From: Runella aurantiaca
GTDB lineage: Bacteria; Bacteroidota; Bacteroidia; Cytophagales; Spirosomataceae
Reading direction: 5' to 3'
Assembly: GCF_003339505.1 (NCBI RefSeq)
Contig: NZ_QPIW01000010.1
Span: 170,038 to 234,037, forward strand
Length of the DNA: 64,000 bases
Shown here one piece after another: positions 1-7,894 of the stretch. Position numbers and translations under genes: made by a program. How positions within the stretch are numbered: position 1 is the first letter of the stretch; the number at the start of each line of letters is the position of its first letter. Below the pieces are notes generated by a model. The model searched no databases and was not told the DNA's origin. It saw only the letters and a program-made list of their open reading frames with translations.

Positions 1-1
1 G

Positions 2-670
2 CCCAAAGAGGCCATTGGAAAAACAATTTTATTGAGCAACAACCGCGAGGTCAGCGTTGCGGGGGTGGTGAAAAATTTCAATTATGCCAGTTTTGTGTGG
101 GCCCTAAAACCTTTGCTGCTTCAGTATCAGCCTGCGCAATTTCGATTTCTGAACGTAACCATAACAGCAGGTTCCACTACTACCGTTGCCGCCATTGAAA
201 AAGTATGGAAACAACTGTATCCTTACGAGCCGTTTGCTGGGCAGTGGTACAACGACTATCTTCTGGAGCGTCATTCTCACGACGACGACAATAATTTTCT
301 GGGCGTTTTGACGGCCATTGCGTTTTCGATTGCCTGCATGGGATTACTGGGAATGGTGACTTATAACACCGAAACCCGCACCAAAGAAGTGGGCATCCGG
401 AAAGTAATGGGGGCCGCCGTTCACCAAATTATTTGGAGCCTATCTTGGGATTTTGTGCGGTTGCTACTCATTGCATCGGCCGTTGCTATTCCGTTGGGGT
501 ATCTCGCGGGCATGGCTATTTTGCTCAATTTCTCGTACCATGTTTCCATTGGTATTGAGACATTTGGGCCCTGTCTTGCGCTATTGTTTCTCATCGGCGG
601 CCTGACCATCGGTCTTCAAACGTACCGCTCGGCCATTGCCAATCCCGTCAAAGCACTCCGTTCGGAATAA
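2..670 (+). CDS. MacB/FtsX-like ABC transporter permease, C-terminal part (5' end outside window)
   Basis: The reading frame is open from base 2, so the gene starts upstream of the window; the first in-frame TTG (32) is internal. The 222 visible residues are the end of a MacB/FtsX permease: the last stretch of the periplasmic domain (GVVKNFNYASF, matching the GVVxDFxFxS motif of the three complete permeases here), then three membrane segments. The cytoplasmic loop TRTKEVGIRKVMGA is the family hallmark just after the first of these segments, and the protein ends in NPVKALRSE, like the paralogues. The family exports lipoproteins, peptides or drugs or transmits force in the envelope, working with an ATPase of the LolD/MacB type; none is encoded in the window. 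Identification is secure, substrate unknown. Confidence 0.93.
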   Translation, partial: PKEAIGKTILLSNNREVSVAGVVKNFNYASFVWALKPLLLQYQPAQFRFLNVTITAGSTTTVAAIEKVWKQLYPYEPFAGQWYNDYLLERHSHDDDNNFLGVLTAIAFSIACMGLLGMVTYNTETRTKEVGIRKVMGAAVHQIIWSLSWDFVRLLLIASAVAIPLGYLAGMAILLNFSYHVSIGIETFGPCLALLFLIGGLTIGLQTYRSAIANPVKALRSE

Positions 671-703
671 TCAAACTGCGGTATCTTCACCCCTATTCAA
701 TTT

Positions 704-742
704 ACACCCTTTGTCCGCTGTCCATCAACGAACAAAGGGTGT
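704..742 (+). terminator. Inverted repeat downstream of first permease, possible terminator
   Basis: ACACCCTTTGT (704-714) and ACAAAGGGTGT (732-742) are perfect complements separated by 17 nt, 34 nt after the permease stop. There is no clean T-run after the stem, so intrinsic termination is uncertain. The rest of 671-872 holds no gene I can support. Confidence 0.45.
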
Positions 743-872
743 CCATATTCGGACAATTATTCACTTCTCCTCTAAGCACAAAACACTGCTAATCAGTCAC
801 ATTTAGTATTTGGTACAAGGTTTGAGCTATTGTAAAAACAGCCATTTTAAAATCATTATTATATTCAAACGT

Positions 873-1175
873 ATGGCACACATTGCGATTCCAATTCCTT
901 CTCAACTCGGAAAACAGGACATTGAAGTAGAGGTTTCCATCAATGGTCAACGGCAGGCGCTGCACTACCGCGTTGAATTATTTTATTGGAACGAGTGCGG
1001 TATGCCAACCGTTGACCGCGCGGAATGCTTGCGCCATATCCTTTCTGAGTATGACAAAGATTGGACGCTTTATTATATGGGTTCGCCCACGGAGCAGTTC
1101 ATTCCGATTACGTTTGTCCGAAAAAAAGAGACTTTGCTGTTATCTCCTTTTTTATACTCCTTATTAAACCTTTAA
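873..1175 (+). CDS. Small protein of unknown function, tandem paralogue 1
   Basis: I do not recognise a family. The start is placed at ATG 873 because the product then begins MAHIAIPIP, the same start as the next gene. The 100-residue product has no signal peptide or membrane segment and should be cytoplasmic. Over the first ~86 residues it matches its neighbour with about 16 differences, nearly all conservative (S/T, E/D, R/K, I/V), which points to an old tandem duplication under purifying selection. After FVRKK the two diverge completely: this copy ends in a short hydrophobic tail (TLLLSPFLYSLLNL), the other in a polar tail. The change happens at a run of seven A, so an indel in that run may have altered the C-terminus. 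Confidence 0.72.
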   Translation: MAHIAIPIPSQLGKQDIEVEVSINGQRQALHYRVELFYWNECGMPTVDRAECLRHILSEYDKDWTLYYMGSPTEQFIPITFVRKKETLLLSPFLYSLLNL

Positions 1176-1179
1176 ACAC

Positions 1180-1476
1180 ATGGCACATATTGCAATTCCA
1201 ATTCCGACCCAATTGGGGAAGCAGGACATCGAAATCGAAGTCACCATCAATGGCCAAAAACAGGCCCTGCACTACCGTGTAGAGCTTTTTTACTGGGAGG
1301 ATTGCGGTATTCCGACCGTTGACCGGGCCGATTGCCTTCGTCACATTCTTTCCAAGTACGATCAAGACTGGACGCTCTATTACATCGGCGCACCGACGGA
1401 TGAATTCGTACCTATTACGTTCGTAAAAAAAGAAGATTTAATCAAACAACGACAAATTTTGACGGGTGCAAATTAG
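1180..1476 (+). CDS. Small protein of unknown function, tandem paralogue 2
   Basis: This 98-residue protein starts 4 nt after its paralogue's stop and is surely co-transcribed with it. Conserved blocks shared by both copies are QLGKQDIE, INGQ.QALHYRVELFYW, CG.PTVDRA.CLRHILS, YD.DWTLYY and PITFV. Two cysteines (CG and CLRH) are kept in both. The pattern of alternating hydrophobic residues and the aromatic-rich centre suggest a small mixed alpha/beta domain. No domain name can be assigned from the sequence alone. It has the polar C-terminus KKEDLIKQRQILTGAN, likely the ancestral form. Confidence 0.75.
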   Translation: MAHIAIPIPTQLGKQDIEIEVTINGQKQALHYRVELFYWEDCGIPTVDRADCLRHILSKYDQDWTLYYIGAPTDEFVPITFVKKEDLIKQRQILTGAN

Positions 1477-1485
1477 TATTCTGCC

Positions 1486-1573
1486 GTAGGGGCAGGCTTT
1501 ACGTCTGCCCAGAACGCGAACAAACATAAAATGGGCAGACGCAAACGGTATCGCCGCTGCGGGCCTGCCCCTA
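1486..1573. repeat. Palindromic intergenic element, GTAGGGGCAGGC family, copy 1
   Basis: The ends are GTAGGGGCAGGC (1486-1497) and GCCTGCCCCTA (1563-1573). Inside them lies a second perfect pair, CGTCTGCCC (1502-1510) and GGGCAGACG (1533-1541). The whole can fold as a long cruciform. A second copy with the same ends lies at 4792-4894. Both sit between genes on the + strand upstream of a permease gene. Confidence 0.75.
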
Positions 1574-1600
1574 TATTTTTTTTGTTTTTATCTAACAACC

Positions 1601-4015
1601 ATGATACGCAATTACCTCAAAATCGCTTTCCGCAACTTGTGGAAAAACAAGACCTACCTCTTTATTAATCTGATAGGCCTTTCGGTTGCCTTCGGCATCA
1701 GTACCTTATTGCTTTTGACGGCATACGGATTACTGACTTTTGACCAATTTCACGAAGAACAAGGCGCCGTATACCGCGTTTACCAAAAAGTAATCGAGCC
1801 GCAGGGTGAACAATACGGCAACAACATGCCTCTACCCATGCGCGCCGCCCTGAAAGCAGAATACCCAGAAGTAAAACTAGCGGCACGTATTCTGACCGGA
1901 AATGCGCAATTGTTGAAAAGCGACAAGCTCATCAACGAAATGATTATCTTCACCGACCCTGAATACTTTCAGGTTTTTGGGTATAAACTGTTGAAAGGCG
2001 ACCCCAATACGGCACTGAAGGATTTAAGCAATGTAGTGTTGCGCGAAGACATTGCCAAGAATATTTTTGGGGACCAAGACCCGATGGGAAAAACCCTCAC
2101 CATCAATCACGGCAATAAAGAACAATCATTTTTGGTGACGGGCATTCTGGAAAAAGGCCCAGAAAATACCAGTATTGACAATGAAATACTGGTTCGTATC
2201 GAAAATATCAGTGATTATAGTCTCAATAAAGACCGATGGGACAACGTTCAACACGCGCTTTATCTTAAACTTGACGAAAAAACATCGTTGGCCGCTTTTG
2301 AAAATCGCCTGAAACCTTTCACGGCCAAATATTACAAAGGCAACATCGAGCAATTGAAAAAAGAAGGAGCTAAACCCGATGCCCGGGGCGAAATCATCAG
2401 CACTAGAATTATGGGATTGGCCGACAGCCATTTTGACACCAAAGTAGGCGGTCGCGGACAGGCCATCAACAAAATATATCCCTATACGTTGCTCATTGTT
2501 GGCCTGGTAATTTTGCTGATTGCGGCTATCAACTTCATCAATTTGTCCATCGCCAAATCGTTTACCCGCGCCAAAGAAGTGGGAATGCGCAAAGCACTCG
2601 GCGCCTTTAAGTCCCAGATTGTAGGGCAGTTTTGGGGAGAAGCTTTTCTGATTTGCGTTGCCGCTTTTGGCGTGGGAATCGTCTTGGCCTATCTATTTAT
2701 TCCCCAATATAACGCCATTTTCCGCACGACCCTGTCGCTCGAAATGCTCAAAACTCCCGCCTTGGTCGGCATTATTTTGTTGTGCTTTGTCCTCATTACG
2801 CTGATTGCAGGTGGGTATCCCGCTTGGGCCGTAACAAGGTTCAATACAGTGGAGGTATTGAAAGGGAAAATTAAAGTAAGCGGCAGCTCGGGGGGGATTC
2901 GCAACATGCTCATCATCTTCCAGTTTACGATGTCAGTCTTGCTGATTGCCTGCACGATGATTGTCTGGACCCAAATCAAGTACCTGCGTTCCAAGCCATT
3001 AGGATTTAACACTACACAAGTATACAGCATTCCGATTGGCCATGAAATCTCGGGCAAACGTCTTTTGCAACATTTCCGCACTCGCTTGGCCAATCAGCCG
3101 CGCATCTTGAGCATGACGGGCTCCGATGTCAATCTGGGGCGCGGGCAAGACGGCTCTTTTTCTAAGTCGGTCTTGAGTTTTGAACAAAATGGCAAAGGCA
3201 TTAAAACCAACATGCGGACGGCAGATTATGAATACGTGAAAACCCTCGATCTGAAGCTGATTGATGGACGGGATTTTTCGGAAACATTCGCCACCGATAC
3301 CGCAGGCGCCGCCGTCATCAATGAAACAATGGCCAAACAATTGGGTGTAAAAAATCCGATTGGGGTGACGCTCAATACCGAAGAAAAACACAAAGTTATC
3401 GGCGTGGTCAGAGACTTTCATTTTGAATCGCTACACCGCGAAATTGAAGCCGTTTCCTTTTTTATGAATGGTTTTCCCATCAATTATATTTTCGTCAAAA
3501 TTGCCCCCGACCACGTAGATGAGACGATTGGCTTATTGCGAAAAACGTACAACGAAGTGGCCCCCAAATCTGAATTTCTGGGTTCATTCTTGGACGAAAA
3601 CACCAACAAACAATACCAAAAAGAAGAGCGCATCTCACAGATATTTTTCAGCGCCGCCACCTTGGCCATTATTTTATCCTGCTTGGGGCTGTTTGCCATT
3701 GCCATCATGGTCATCTCGCAACGCACCAAAGAAATCGGCGTGCGCAAAGTTCTGGGCGCATCGGTCATGAGCATTATGACGCTGTTGTCGTTCGATTTTC
3801 TCAAAATGGTCGGCGTTGCCATTCTCCTTGCGTCGCCGTCGGCGTGGTGGCTCATGAGTCAGTGGTTATCCGATTTTGCTTACCGTACACCAATTCAGTG
3901 GTGGGTATTTGCCCTCACGGCGCTTATCGCCATCGCGATTGCATTTTTGACCGTTAGTTTTCAAGCCATTCGCGCCGCGCTCACCAATCCGACCACTTCT
4001 TTGCGCTCCGAATAA
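1601..4015 (+). CDS. MacB/FtsX-like ABC transporter permease
   Basis: This 804-residue protein has the two-module layout typical of Bacteroidota MacB-like permeases. The N-terminus MIRNYLKIAFRNLWKNKTYLFINLIGLSVAF carries an amphipathic helix and the first membrane segment. A periplasmic MacB-type domain follows (about 60-270), then a three-helix FtsX block with FTRAKEVGMRKALGA, a second membrane segment near 430, a second periplasmic domain ending in VIGVVRDFHFESLHR, and a final FtsX block with QRTKEIGVRKVLGASVMSIMTLLS. It ends NPTTSLRSE. No ATPase lies beside it, so it must share one encoded elsewhere. It is closely related to the genes at 4973 and 13254. Substrate cannot be told. Confidence 0.95.
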   Translation: MIRNYLKIAFRNLWKNKTYLFINLIGLSVAFGISTLLLLTAYGLLTFDQFHEEQGAVYRVYQKVIEPQGEQYGNNMPLPMRAALKAEYPEVKLAARILTGNAQLLKSDKLINEMIIFTDPEYFQVFGYKLLKGDPNTALKDLSNVVLREDIAKNIFGDQDPMGKTLTINHGNKEQSFLVTGILEKGPENTSIDNEILVRIENISDYSLNKDRWDNVQHALYLKLDEKTSLAAFENRLKPFTAKYYKGNIEQLKKEGAKPDARGEIISTRIMGLADSHFDTKVGGRGQAINKIYPYTLLIVGLVILLIAAINFINLSIAKSFTRAKEVGMRKALGAFKSQIVGQFWGEAFLICVAAFGVGIVLAYLFIPQYNAIFRTTLSLEMLKTPALVGIILLCFVLITLIAGGYPAWAVTRFNTVEVLKGKIKVSGSSGGIRNMLIIFQFTMSVLLIACTMIVWTQIKYLRSKPLGFNTTQVYSIPIGHEISGKRLLQHFRTRLANQPRILSMTGSDVNLGRGQDGSFSKSVLSFEQNGKGIKTNMRTADYEYVKTLDLKLIDGRDFSETFATDTAGAAVINETMAKQLGVKNPIGVTLNTEEKHKVIGVVRDFHFESLHREIEAVSFFMNGFPINYIFVKIAPDHVDETIGLLRKTYNEVAPKSEFLGSFLDENTNKQYQKEERISQIFFSAATLAIILSCLGLFAIAIMVISQRTKEIGVRKVLGASVMSIMTLLSFDFLKMVGVAILLASPSAWWLMSQWLSDFAYRTPIQWWVFALTALIAIAIAFLTVSFQAIRAALTNPTTSLRSE

Positions 4016-4036
4016 AGCTCAAAGAGAAATTCTACC

Positions 4037-4083
4037 ATTCCAAGTCTTGATTTCTCAGAAGTCAGGCTTGGAATATTTTTTAT
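4037..4083 (+). terminator. Intrinsic terminator after permease
   Basis: ATTCCAAG (4037-4044) pairs with CTTGGAAT (4067-4074), with further pairing of CTTGA with TCAGG inside, and is followed at once by ATTTTTTAT. It stands 21 nt after the permease stop, a normal Rho-independent arrangement. Confidence 0.75.
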
Positions 4084-4165
4084 AGAAATTACCCATTGTT
4101 GGCTTTCTTTCTTCGGATTACAACTTTTTATTCTCCAATTTCGTCTTAGCTAAAAAACGACTAAG

Positions 4166-4531
4166 ATGAAACCGATTACTTTTCTCAACCTATTGCTACT
4201 GGCAGTCACTTTTAGCTGTTCCTCCAAAGTTCAGCCTCAGGAAACAACGATTGCCAAGGCTAAACTGGTGAATGCTCTGGCGGTTGATGGCTGCGATTGG
4301 CACTTTACAGTTGACTTGAAGGATGAAATGGTTTCTTATTTGCCGAGCGATTCATCGAAAGAAAAAGTAAATTCCATTATTCAGGCGGCCACTGCCCAAT
4401 ACGGGGTGTATTCGGTGGAGGTAGAGATGAAATACACGCTTACGGGCAAAAAACAAACCGTCAAATGCGGCTGGGGGAAAACCAATGAAATGGACGAAAT
4501 TGAGATTTCAGAAATACGCATAACACGCTGA
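4166..4531 (+). CDS. Small lipoprotein of unknown function
   Basis: The 121-residue product starts with a lipoprotein signal, MKPITFLNLLLLAVTFSCSS, with Cys18 as the likely lipidated residue. The mature part (about 100 residues) has the pattern CDWHFTVDLKDEMVSYLPSD, a short helix (VNSIIQAATAQYG) and then beta-strand-like stretches ending in DEIEISEIRITR. Cys residues at CDW and CGWG could pair. No family recognised. It is followed 30 nt later by a second small lipoprotein, so the two are probably one transcription unit on the outer face of the cell. Confidence 0.75.
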   Translation: MKPITFLNLLLLAVTFSCSSKVQPQETTIAKAKLVNALAVDGCDWHFTVDLKDEMVSYLPSDSSKEKVNSIIQAATAQYGVYSVEVEMKYTLTGKKQTVKCGWGKTNEMDEIEISEIRITR

Positions 4532-4561
4532 GGACATAGATTTAAATAATTCCAAAATCCC

Positions 4562-4780
4562 ATGAAAAAAGTATTTGCTGCCGTTTTGATTGCGGCCTTG
4601 GCTGGTTGTCAGAAAGAAGAAGTAAGCACCGAATGTGTAGAAAAACCAGACAACGGAATGGCCTGTTATACCCTGTATGACCCAGTTTGTGGGTGCAACG
4701 GCAAAACTTACGGAAACTCCTGCGAAGCAGGCCGGGTGGGTATTGCCGTTGTTTCAAAGGGCGAATGTAAAAGTAATTGA
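4562..4780 (+). CDS. Kazal-type serine protease inhibitor-like lipoprotein
   Basis: This 72-residue protein has a signal peptide with lipobox (MKKVFAAVLIAALAGCQKEE; Cys16 probably lipidated). The mature part has the Kazal signature: CxxxPDNG...CYTLYDPVCGCNGKTYGNSCEA...GIAVVSKGEC, including the PVCGCNGKTYGNSC core, with six cysteines outside the lipobox to form three disulphides. Kazal domains bind the active site of serine proteases through an exposed loop before the VCG motif; here that loop is CYTLYDPVCG. A surface-anchored inhibitor could protect the cell against external proteases or act on the secreted trypsin-like protease encoded 3 kb downstream; the latter is only a suggestion from proximity. 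Confidence 0.85.
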   Translation: MKKVFAAVLIAALAGCQKEEVSTECVEKPDNGMACYTLYDPVCGCNGKTYGNSCEAGRVGIAVVSKGECKSN

Positions 4781-4791
4781 TGCCTGTCAAT

Positions 4792-4894
4792 GTAGGGGCA
4801 GGCCCGCGGCGGCGCACCGCTTACGTCTACCCAATTTTACGTCTGCATAGTTTTATGCAGAAAGAGGGCGGAGGCACGCGGACGCCGCCCCTAC
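4792..4894. repeat. Palindromic intergenic element, GTAGGGGCAGGC family, copy 2
   Basis: GTAGGGGCAGGC (4792-4803) and GCCGCCCCTAC (4884-4894) form the ends, as in the copy at 1486-1573. The inside differs but contains TACGTCT in common and a small hairpin CTGCATA/TATGCAG. It directly follows the Kazal gene (12 nt after its stop) and may act as its terminator. Confidence 0.72.
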
Positions 4895-4930
4895 TTCTTC
4901 TTTAAGGTTTTTTAACAAACCCCAAAAATG

Positions 4931-4970
4931 TTTTGTACGTACCTTGCAAGGCCATTTTAAACGTACAAAA
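4931..4970 (+). promoter_or_regulatory. Perfect 10-bp inverted repeat ending 2 nt before a permease start codon
   Basis: TTTTGTACGT (4931-4940) and ACGTACAAAA (4961-4970) are exact complements with a 20-nt spacer, and ATG of the permease is at 4973. As DNA this is the size of a dimeric repressor operator; as RNA it would be a stem that hides the translation start. Either reading suggests that this permease is regulated locally. Confidence 0.6.
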
Positions 4971-4972
4971 CC

Positions 4973-7384
4973 ATGCTTCAAAACTACTTCAAGATCGGTT
5001 GGCGCAATCTGCGCAAAAACGGAATATTTACATTTATCAACATTTTTGGCCTGTCTGTCGGCATGACTTTTACGCTGTTGATCGGCAGCTACGTATGGGA
5101 CGAATGGCAGGTCAATTCCGACTTACGGAATATTGAGAACCAGTACATTATTCAAAGCAAGTGGAAGCAGCCCAACATGGGCATAGAGATTACGTCATTG
5201 GCACCGTTGGCCAAAACGCTGAAAGAGCAATATCCCAATCTGATTGAAAATTATTACCGTTTTGACGGCGTTTCCACCACAATTTCCAAAGGCGACAAAC
5301 ATTTTAGGGAAGATATTCAAATCGGCGACTCCACGTTGCTGACCATGTACGGTTTTCCGCTCCTGCACGGAGATGCCCGTACGGCGCTGAATCAACCCAA
5401 TTCGGTCGTTCTTTCAGAAAAAATGGCCTTAAAATATTTCGGCAAAACGGATATTGTCGGACAAACCATTCAAATAGAATCCTTTACGAGCGAACGGAAG
5501 AACTTTATGATTACGGCCGTATTGGCTCCCCTACCCTTCAATTCCGTCACTCAGTTTGTCAGTACCGAAATTCCAGTTTTGTTGCCCATGAGCAGTTTGG
5601 CTTTTTTTGGCCGAGAAGCAGGCATGAATACTTGGAACAATGCTTACGTTGTCAACTACATTGAACTCAAAAAAGGCATCACGCCCGCCGATTTACAAAA
5701 ACCCATTGCCCAAACCATTGCCACGAACGCCTCCGAATTGGTAAAAGCGAATCTTGAGGTGATCTTGAAACCGTTACGCACGCTGCACCGAGAAAACAAC
5801 AACGGACTTATCAACAAAACCCTCCTGACACTCAGCTTAGTGGCTCTGTTCATTGTGTTCATGGCCGTTGTTAATTTTGTTAATATCTCCATTGGGAGTT
5901 CGTCAAGTAGACTGAAAGAAATTGGCGTTCGGAAAGTATTGGGGAGTGAAAAAAAGCAGGTGATTGGGCAATATTTGACCGAATCCATTCTGATTGCTTC
6001 CTTCAGCACCCTTTTCTCGTTGGTTTTGTACGAAGTGACGCGGTCGTTTTTTGCTGAAATCCTTGAAAAAGAACTCCGTTCCCTGTTCAGTGCGCTTCCG
6101 GTCTTTTTAATCAGTGCGGTATTGTTGGGGCTTTTTGTCGGACTGATTGCTGGAGCTTATCCGGCTTTTGTGCTTTCGTCTTTGCCGTCCATTGATTCCA
6201 TGAAGGGCAAAATGAAAACCGTCAACCAAAAAAGCATTTTCCGCTACTCGCTGATGACCGTTCAGTTTGCCATTGCGTTGTTTGTATTTGGAGCCGCCGT
6301 TGTCATTGCCCGTCAAGTCAACTATTTCTTTGACAAAGACTTAGGCTATTCCAAAGAATCCATCGTGTGGGCCGCCGTTCCGCGCGATTGGTCGGCGCAG
6401 GGCATTGAAAAGATGGAAACCATCCGCAAAGAGATGACGCGCCTGCCCGACGTGCGAGAAGTCAGCCTTTCATTTGAAATTCCAAACGGAAAAACGGGCT
6501 TTCAGTCAGGGCTTTTCCACGTGGGTCAAGACTCCACGCAAGCCGTCTTTGTGCCTGTTTTACAAACCGATGAAAACTATGCGCGCACTTACCAAATCCC
6601 CATCCGAAGCGGCACGTTTTTTCACCAACCACAACAAACGTTTGTGTCCGACCGTATTGTTTTGAACGCCAAAGCCGCCAAAGTACTGAATTTCTCCACT
6701 CCCGAAGCCGCCATTGGAAAGCAAGTAAGATTACAGGGATTCCCGCAACCGTTTACCGTGACGGGCGTCACGGACGATTTCCATTTTGAATCTATGCGCA
6801 AAAACATCGGTCCATTGGCGTTCATTCACCTCAAAACCACCAACGTTTACCGTTATTTTTCCTTCAAAATTCAATCTTCTTCGTTGAACAAATCGGTGGC
6901 TTCACTCGAAAAAAAATGGAATGAACTGCTGCCGGGAGCGCCGTTTGAACTCGAATTTTTGGATGAAATGCTGAAGAATTTGTATCAATCGGAAGTACGC
7001 CTCAAAAAAGCTGCGCAGTTGGCTACCGTTTTGGCCATCATCATTGTACTCTTGGGCGTTATCGGCATGGTTTCGCTGAGTGTAGCGCGTCGTACCAAAG
7101 AATTGGGCATTCGCAAGGTATTGGGTGCATCGGGCGTAAGTTTGGTGATGCTGTTTCTGAAAGAATTTTTGATGGTCAGCGCCGTAGCTACGCTGATATC
7201 TTTTCCATTGGTATTAATGGCCATGAATCAGTGGCTGCAAAACTACGCGTACCGTATTGAAATGAGTTGGCTTCCGTTTGCGAGCGTCGGAATTATTTTT
7301 GGATTATTGATCATTTTTCTGGTTGGTTTTCAGACCTTTAAAGCTACATTAATGAACCCGACCCGGTCGTTGCGCTCCGAATAA
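4973..7384 (+). CDS. MacB/FtsX-like ABC transporter permease
   Basis: An 803-residue paralogue of the 1601 gene. It begins MLQNYFKIGWRNLRKNGIFTFINIFGLSVGM (amphipathic helix plus first membrane segment), followed by a periplasmic domain, an FtsX block with SSSRLKEIGVRKVLGSEKKQVIGQYL, a second membrane-periplasmic module whose domain ends in VTGVTDDFHFESMRKNIG, and a last FtsX block with RRTKELGIRKVLGASGVSLVMLFL, ending NPTRSLRSE. The periplasmic domains are the least like its paralogues, so substrate or partner may differ. It sits right after an inverted repeat (4931-4970) that may control it. It needs an ATPase from elsewhere. Confidence 0.95.
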   Translation: MLQNYFKIGWRNLRKNGIFTFINIFGLSVGMTFTLLIGSYVWDEWQVNSDLRNIENQYIIQSKWKQPNMGIEITSLAPLAKTLKEQYPNLIENYYRFDGVSTTISKGDKHFREDIQIGDSTLLTMYGFPLLHGDARTALNQPNSVVLSEKMALKYFGKTDIVGQTIQIESFTSERKNFMITAVLAPLPFNSVTQFVSTEIPVLLPMSSLAFFGREAGMNTWNNAYVVNYIELKKGITPADLQKPIAQTIATNASELVKANLEVILKPLRTLHRENNNGLINKTLLTLSLVALFIVFMAVVNFVNISIGSSSSRLKEIGVRKVLGSEKKQVIGQYLTESILIASFSTLFSLVLYEVTRSFFAEILEKELRSLFSALPVFLISAVLLGLFVGLIAGAYPAFVLSSLPSIDSMKGKMKTVNQKSIFRYSLMTVQFAIALFVFGAAVVIARQVNYFFDKDLGYSKESIVWAAVPRDWSAQGIEKMETIRKEMTRLPDVREVSLSFEIPNGKTGFQSGLFHVGQDSTQAVFVPVLQTDENYARTYQIPIRSGTFFHQPQQTFVSDRIVLNAKAAKVLNFSTPEAAIGKQVRLQGFPQPFTVTGVTDDFHFESMRKNIGPLAFIHLKTTNVYRYFSFKIQSSSLNKSVASLEKKWNELLPGAPFELEFLDEMLKNLYQSEVRLKKAAQLATVLAIIIVLLGVIGMVSLSVARRTKELGIRKVLGASGVSLVMLFLKEFLMVSAVATLISFPLVLMAMNQWLQNYAYRIEMSWLPFASVGIIFGLLIIFLVGFQTFKATLMNPTRSLRSE

Positions 7385-7448
7385 CAAACTTTTACATTTC
7401 GTTTACATTCTTTTACAGGCGTTTTTCTTTTTGTTCGGTTGTGCTTGA

Positions 7449-7456
7449 TACTTTTG
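7449..7456 (+). promoter_or_regulatory. Bacteroidota -7 promoter element before the secreted-protein cluster
   Basis: TACTTTTG matches TAnnTTTG exactly, 36 nt before the ATG at 7493. An upstream TTTG (7430-7433) is only 15 nt away, shorter than the usual 17-23, so the -33 part is uncertain. It would drive the run of closely spaced genes from 7493 on. Confidence 0.45.
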
Positions 7457-7492
7457 CTTCCATCGAAGTTTTACCTAAAAACAACCAAAAAA

Positions 7493-7894
7493 ATGAAAAC
7501 AATCAAAATGATGACGGGGAGTTTGTTGCTCTCCGTCTTAGCATTTTACTGCTATGGTCAGCAGGTTTGTTCGGCGGCTTTTTTAGACAATAAAATCGTC
7601 GTGAATGAATATACACCTACGGGCAAATGTAGTTTACCTCTAAACGCCCGAGGTGAACTCACGGTAGCAACTGCCGAGCTATCACTTAAAAAAAGCAAGC
7701 CTGTTGAAAACCTGCCTTTCAAAATCGCGATTCGGGATGAAAACACGAAAACGTTAACGATGTTTTCGGGAGAAAACTACCGAAAAATTGAAGTTCAGCA
7801 AGTGTTGGTAAAGTGTAAAAAAGGTGATTCCATCGTTTTATTGACCTTAGAGAAGCAATATGCCCTGCCCCACAACGAAATTTTGGTCAAATGA
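7493..7894 (+). CDS. Secreted protein of unknown function, PFKI-domain paralogue A
   Basis: ATG 7493 gives a 133-residue product with a signal peptide MKTIKMMTGSLLLSVLAFYCYGQ; upstream in-frame starts would put a basic tail before it. The mature part has beta-strand character and a block PFKIAIRDENTKTLTMF...YRKIEVQQVLVKCKKGDSIVLL that resembles, in order and spacing, VPFKIYLKHEGQV...YEVEVAHILALARFGDQLII in the protein at 9059. I read the two as distant paralogues. The gene overlaps the protease gene by 4 nt (ATGA), so the two are translationally coupled and may form a secreted pair. No known family assigned. Confidence 0.72.
   Translation: MKTIKMMTGSLLLSVLAFYCYGQQVCSAAFLDNKIVVNEYTPTGKCSLPLNARGELTVATAELSLKKSKPVENLPFKIAIRDENTKTLTMFSGENYRKIEVQQVLVKCKKGDSIVLLTLEKQYALPHNEILVK

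Noticed and set aside
1122..1128. Possible programmed -1 frameshift at the A-run of the first small tandem gene
   Set aside because: The heptamer reads A AAA AAA in frame, but the alternative frames give no continuation similar to the paralogue's tail, so recoding is not supported.
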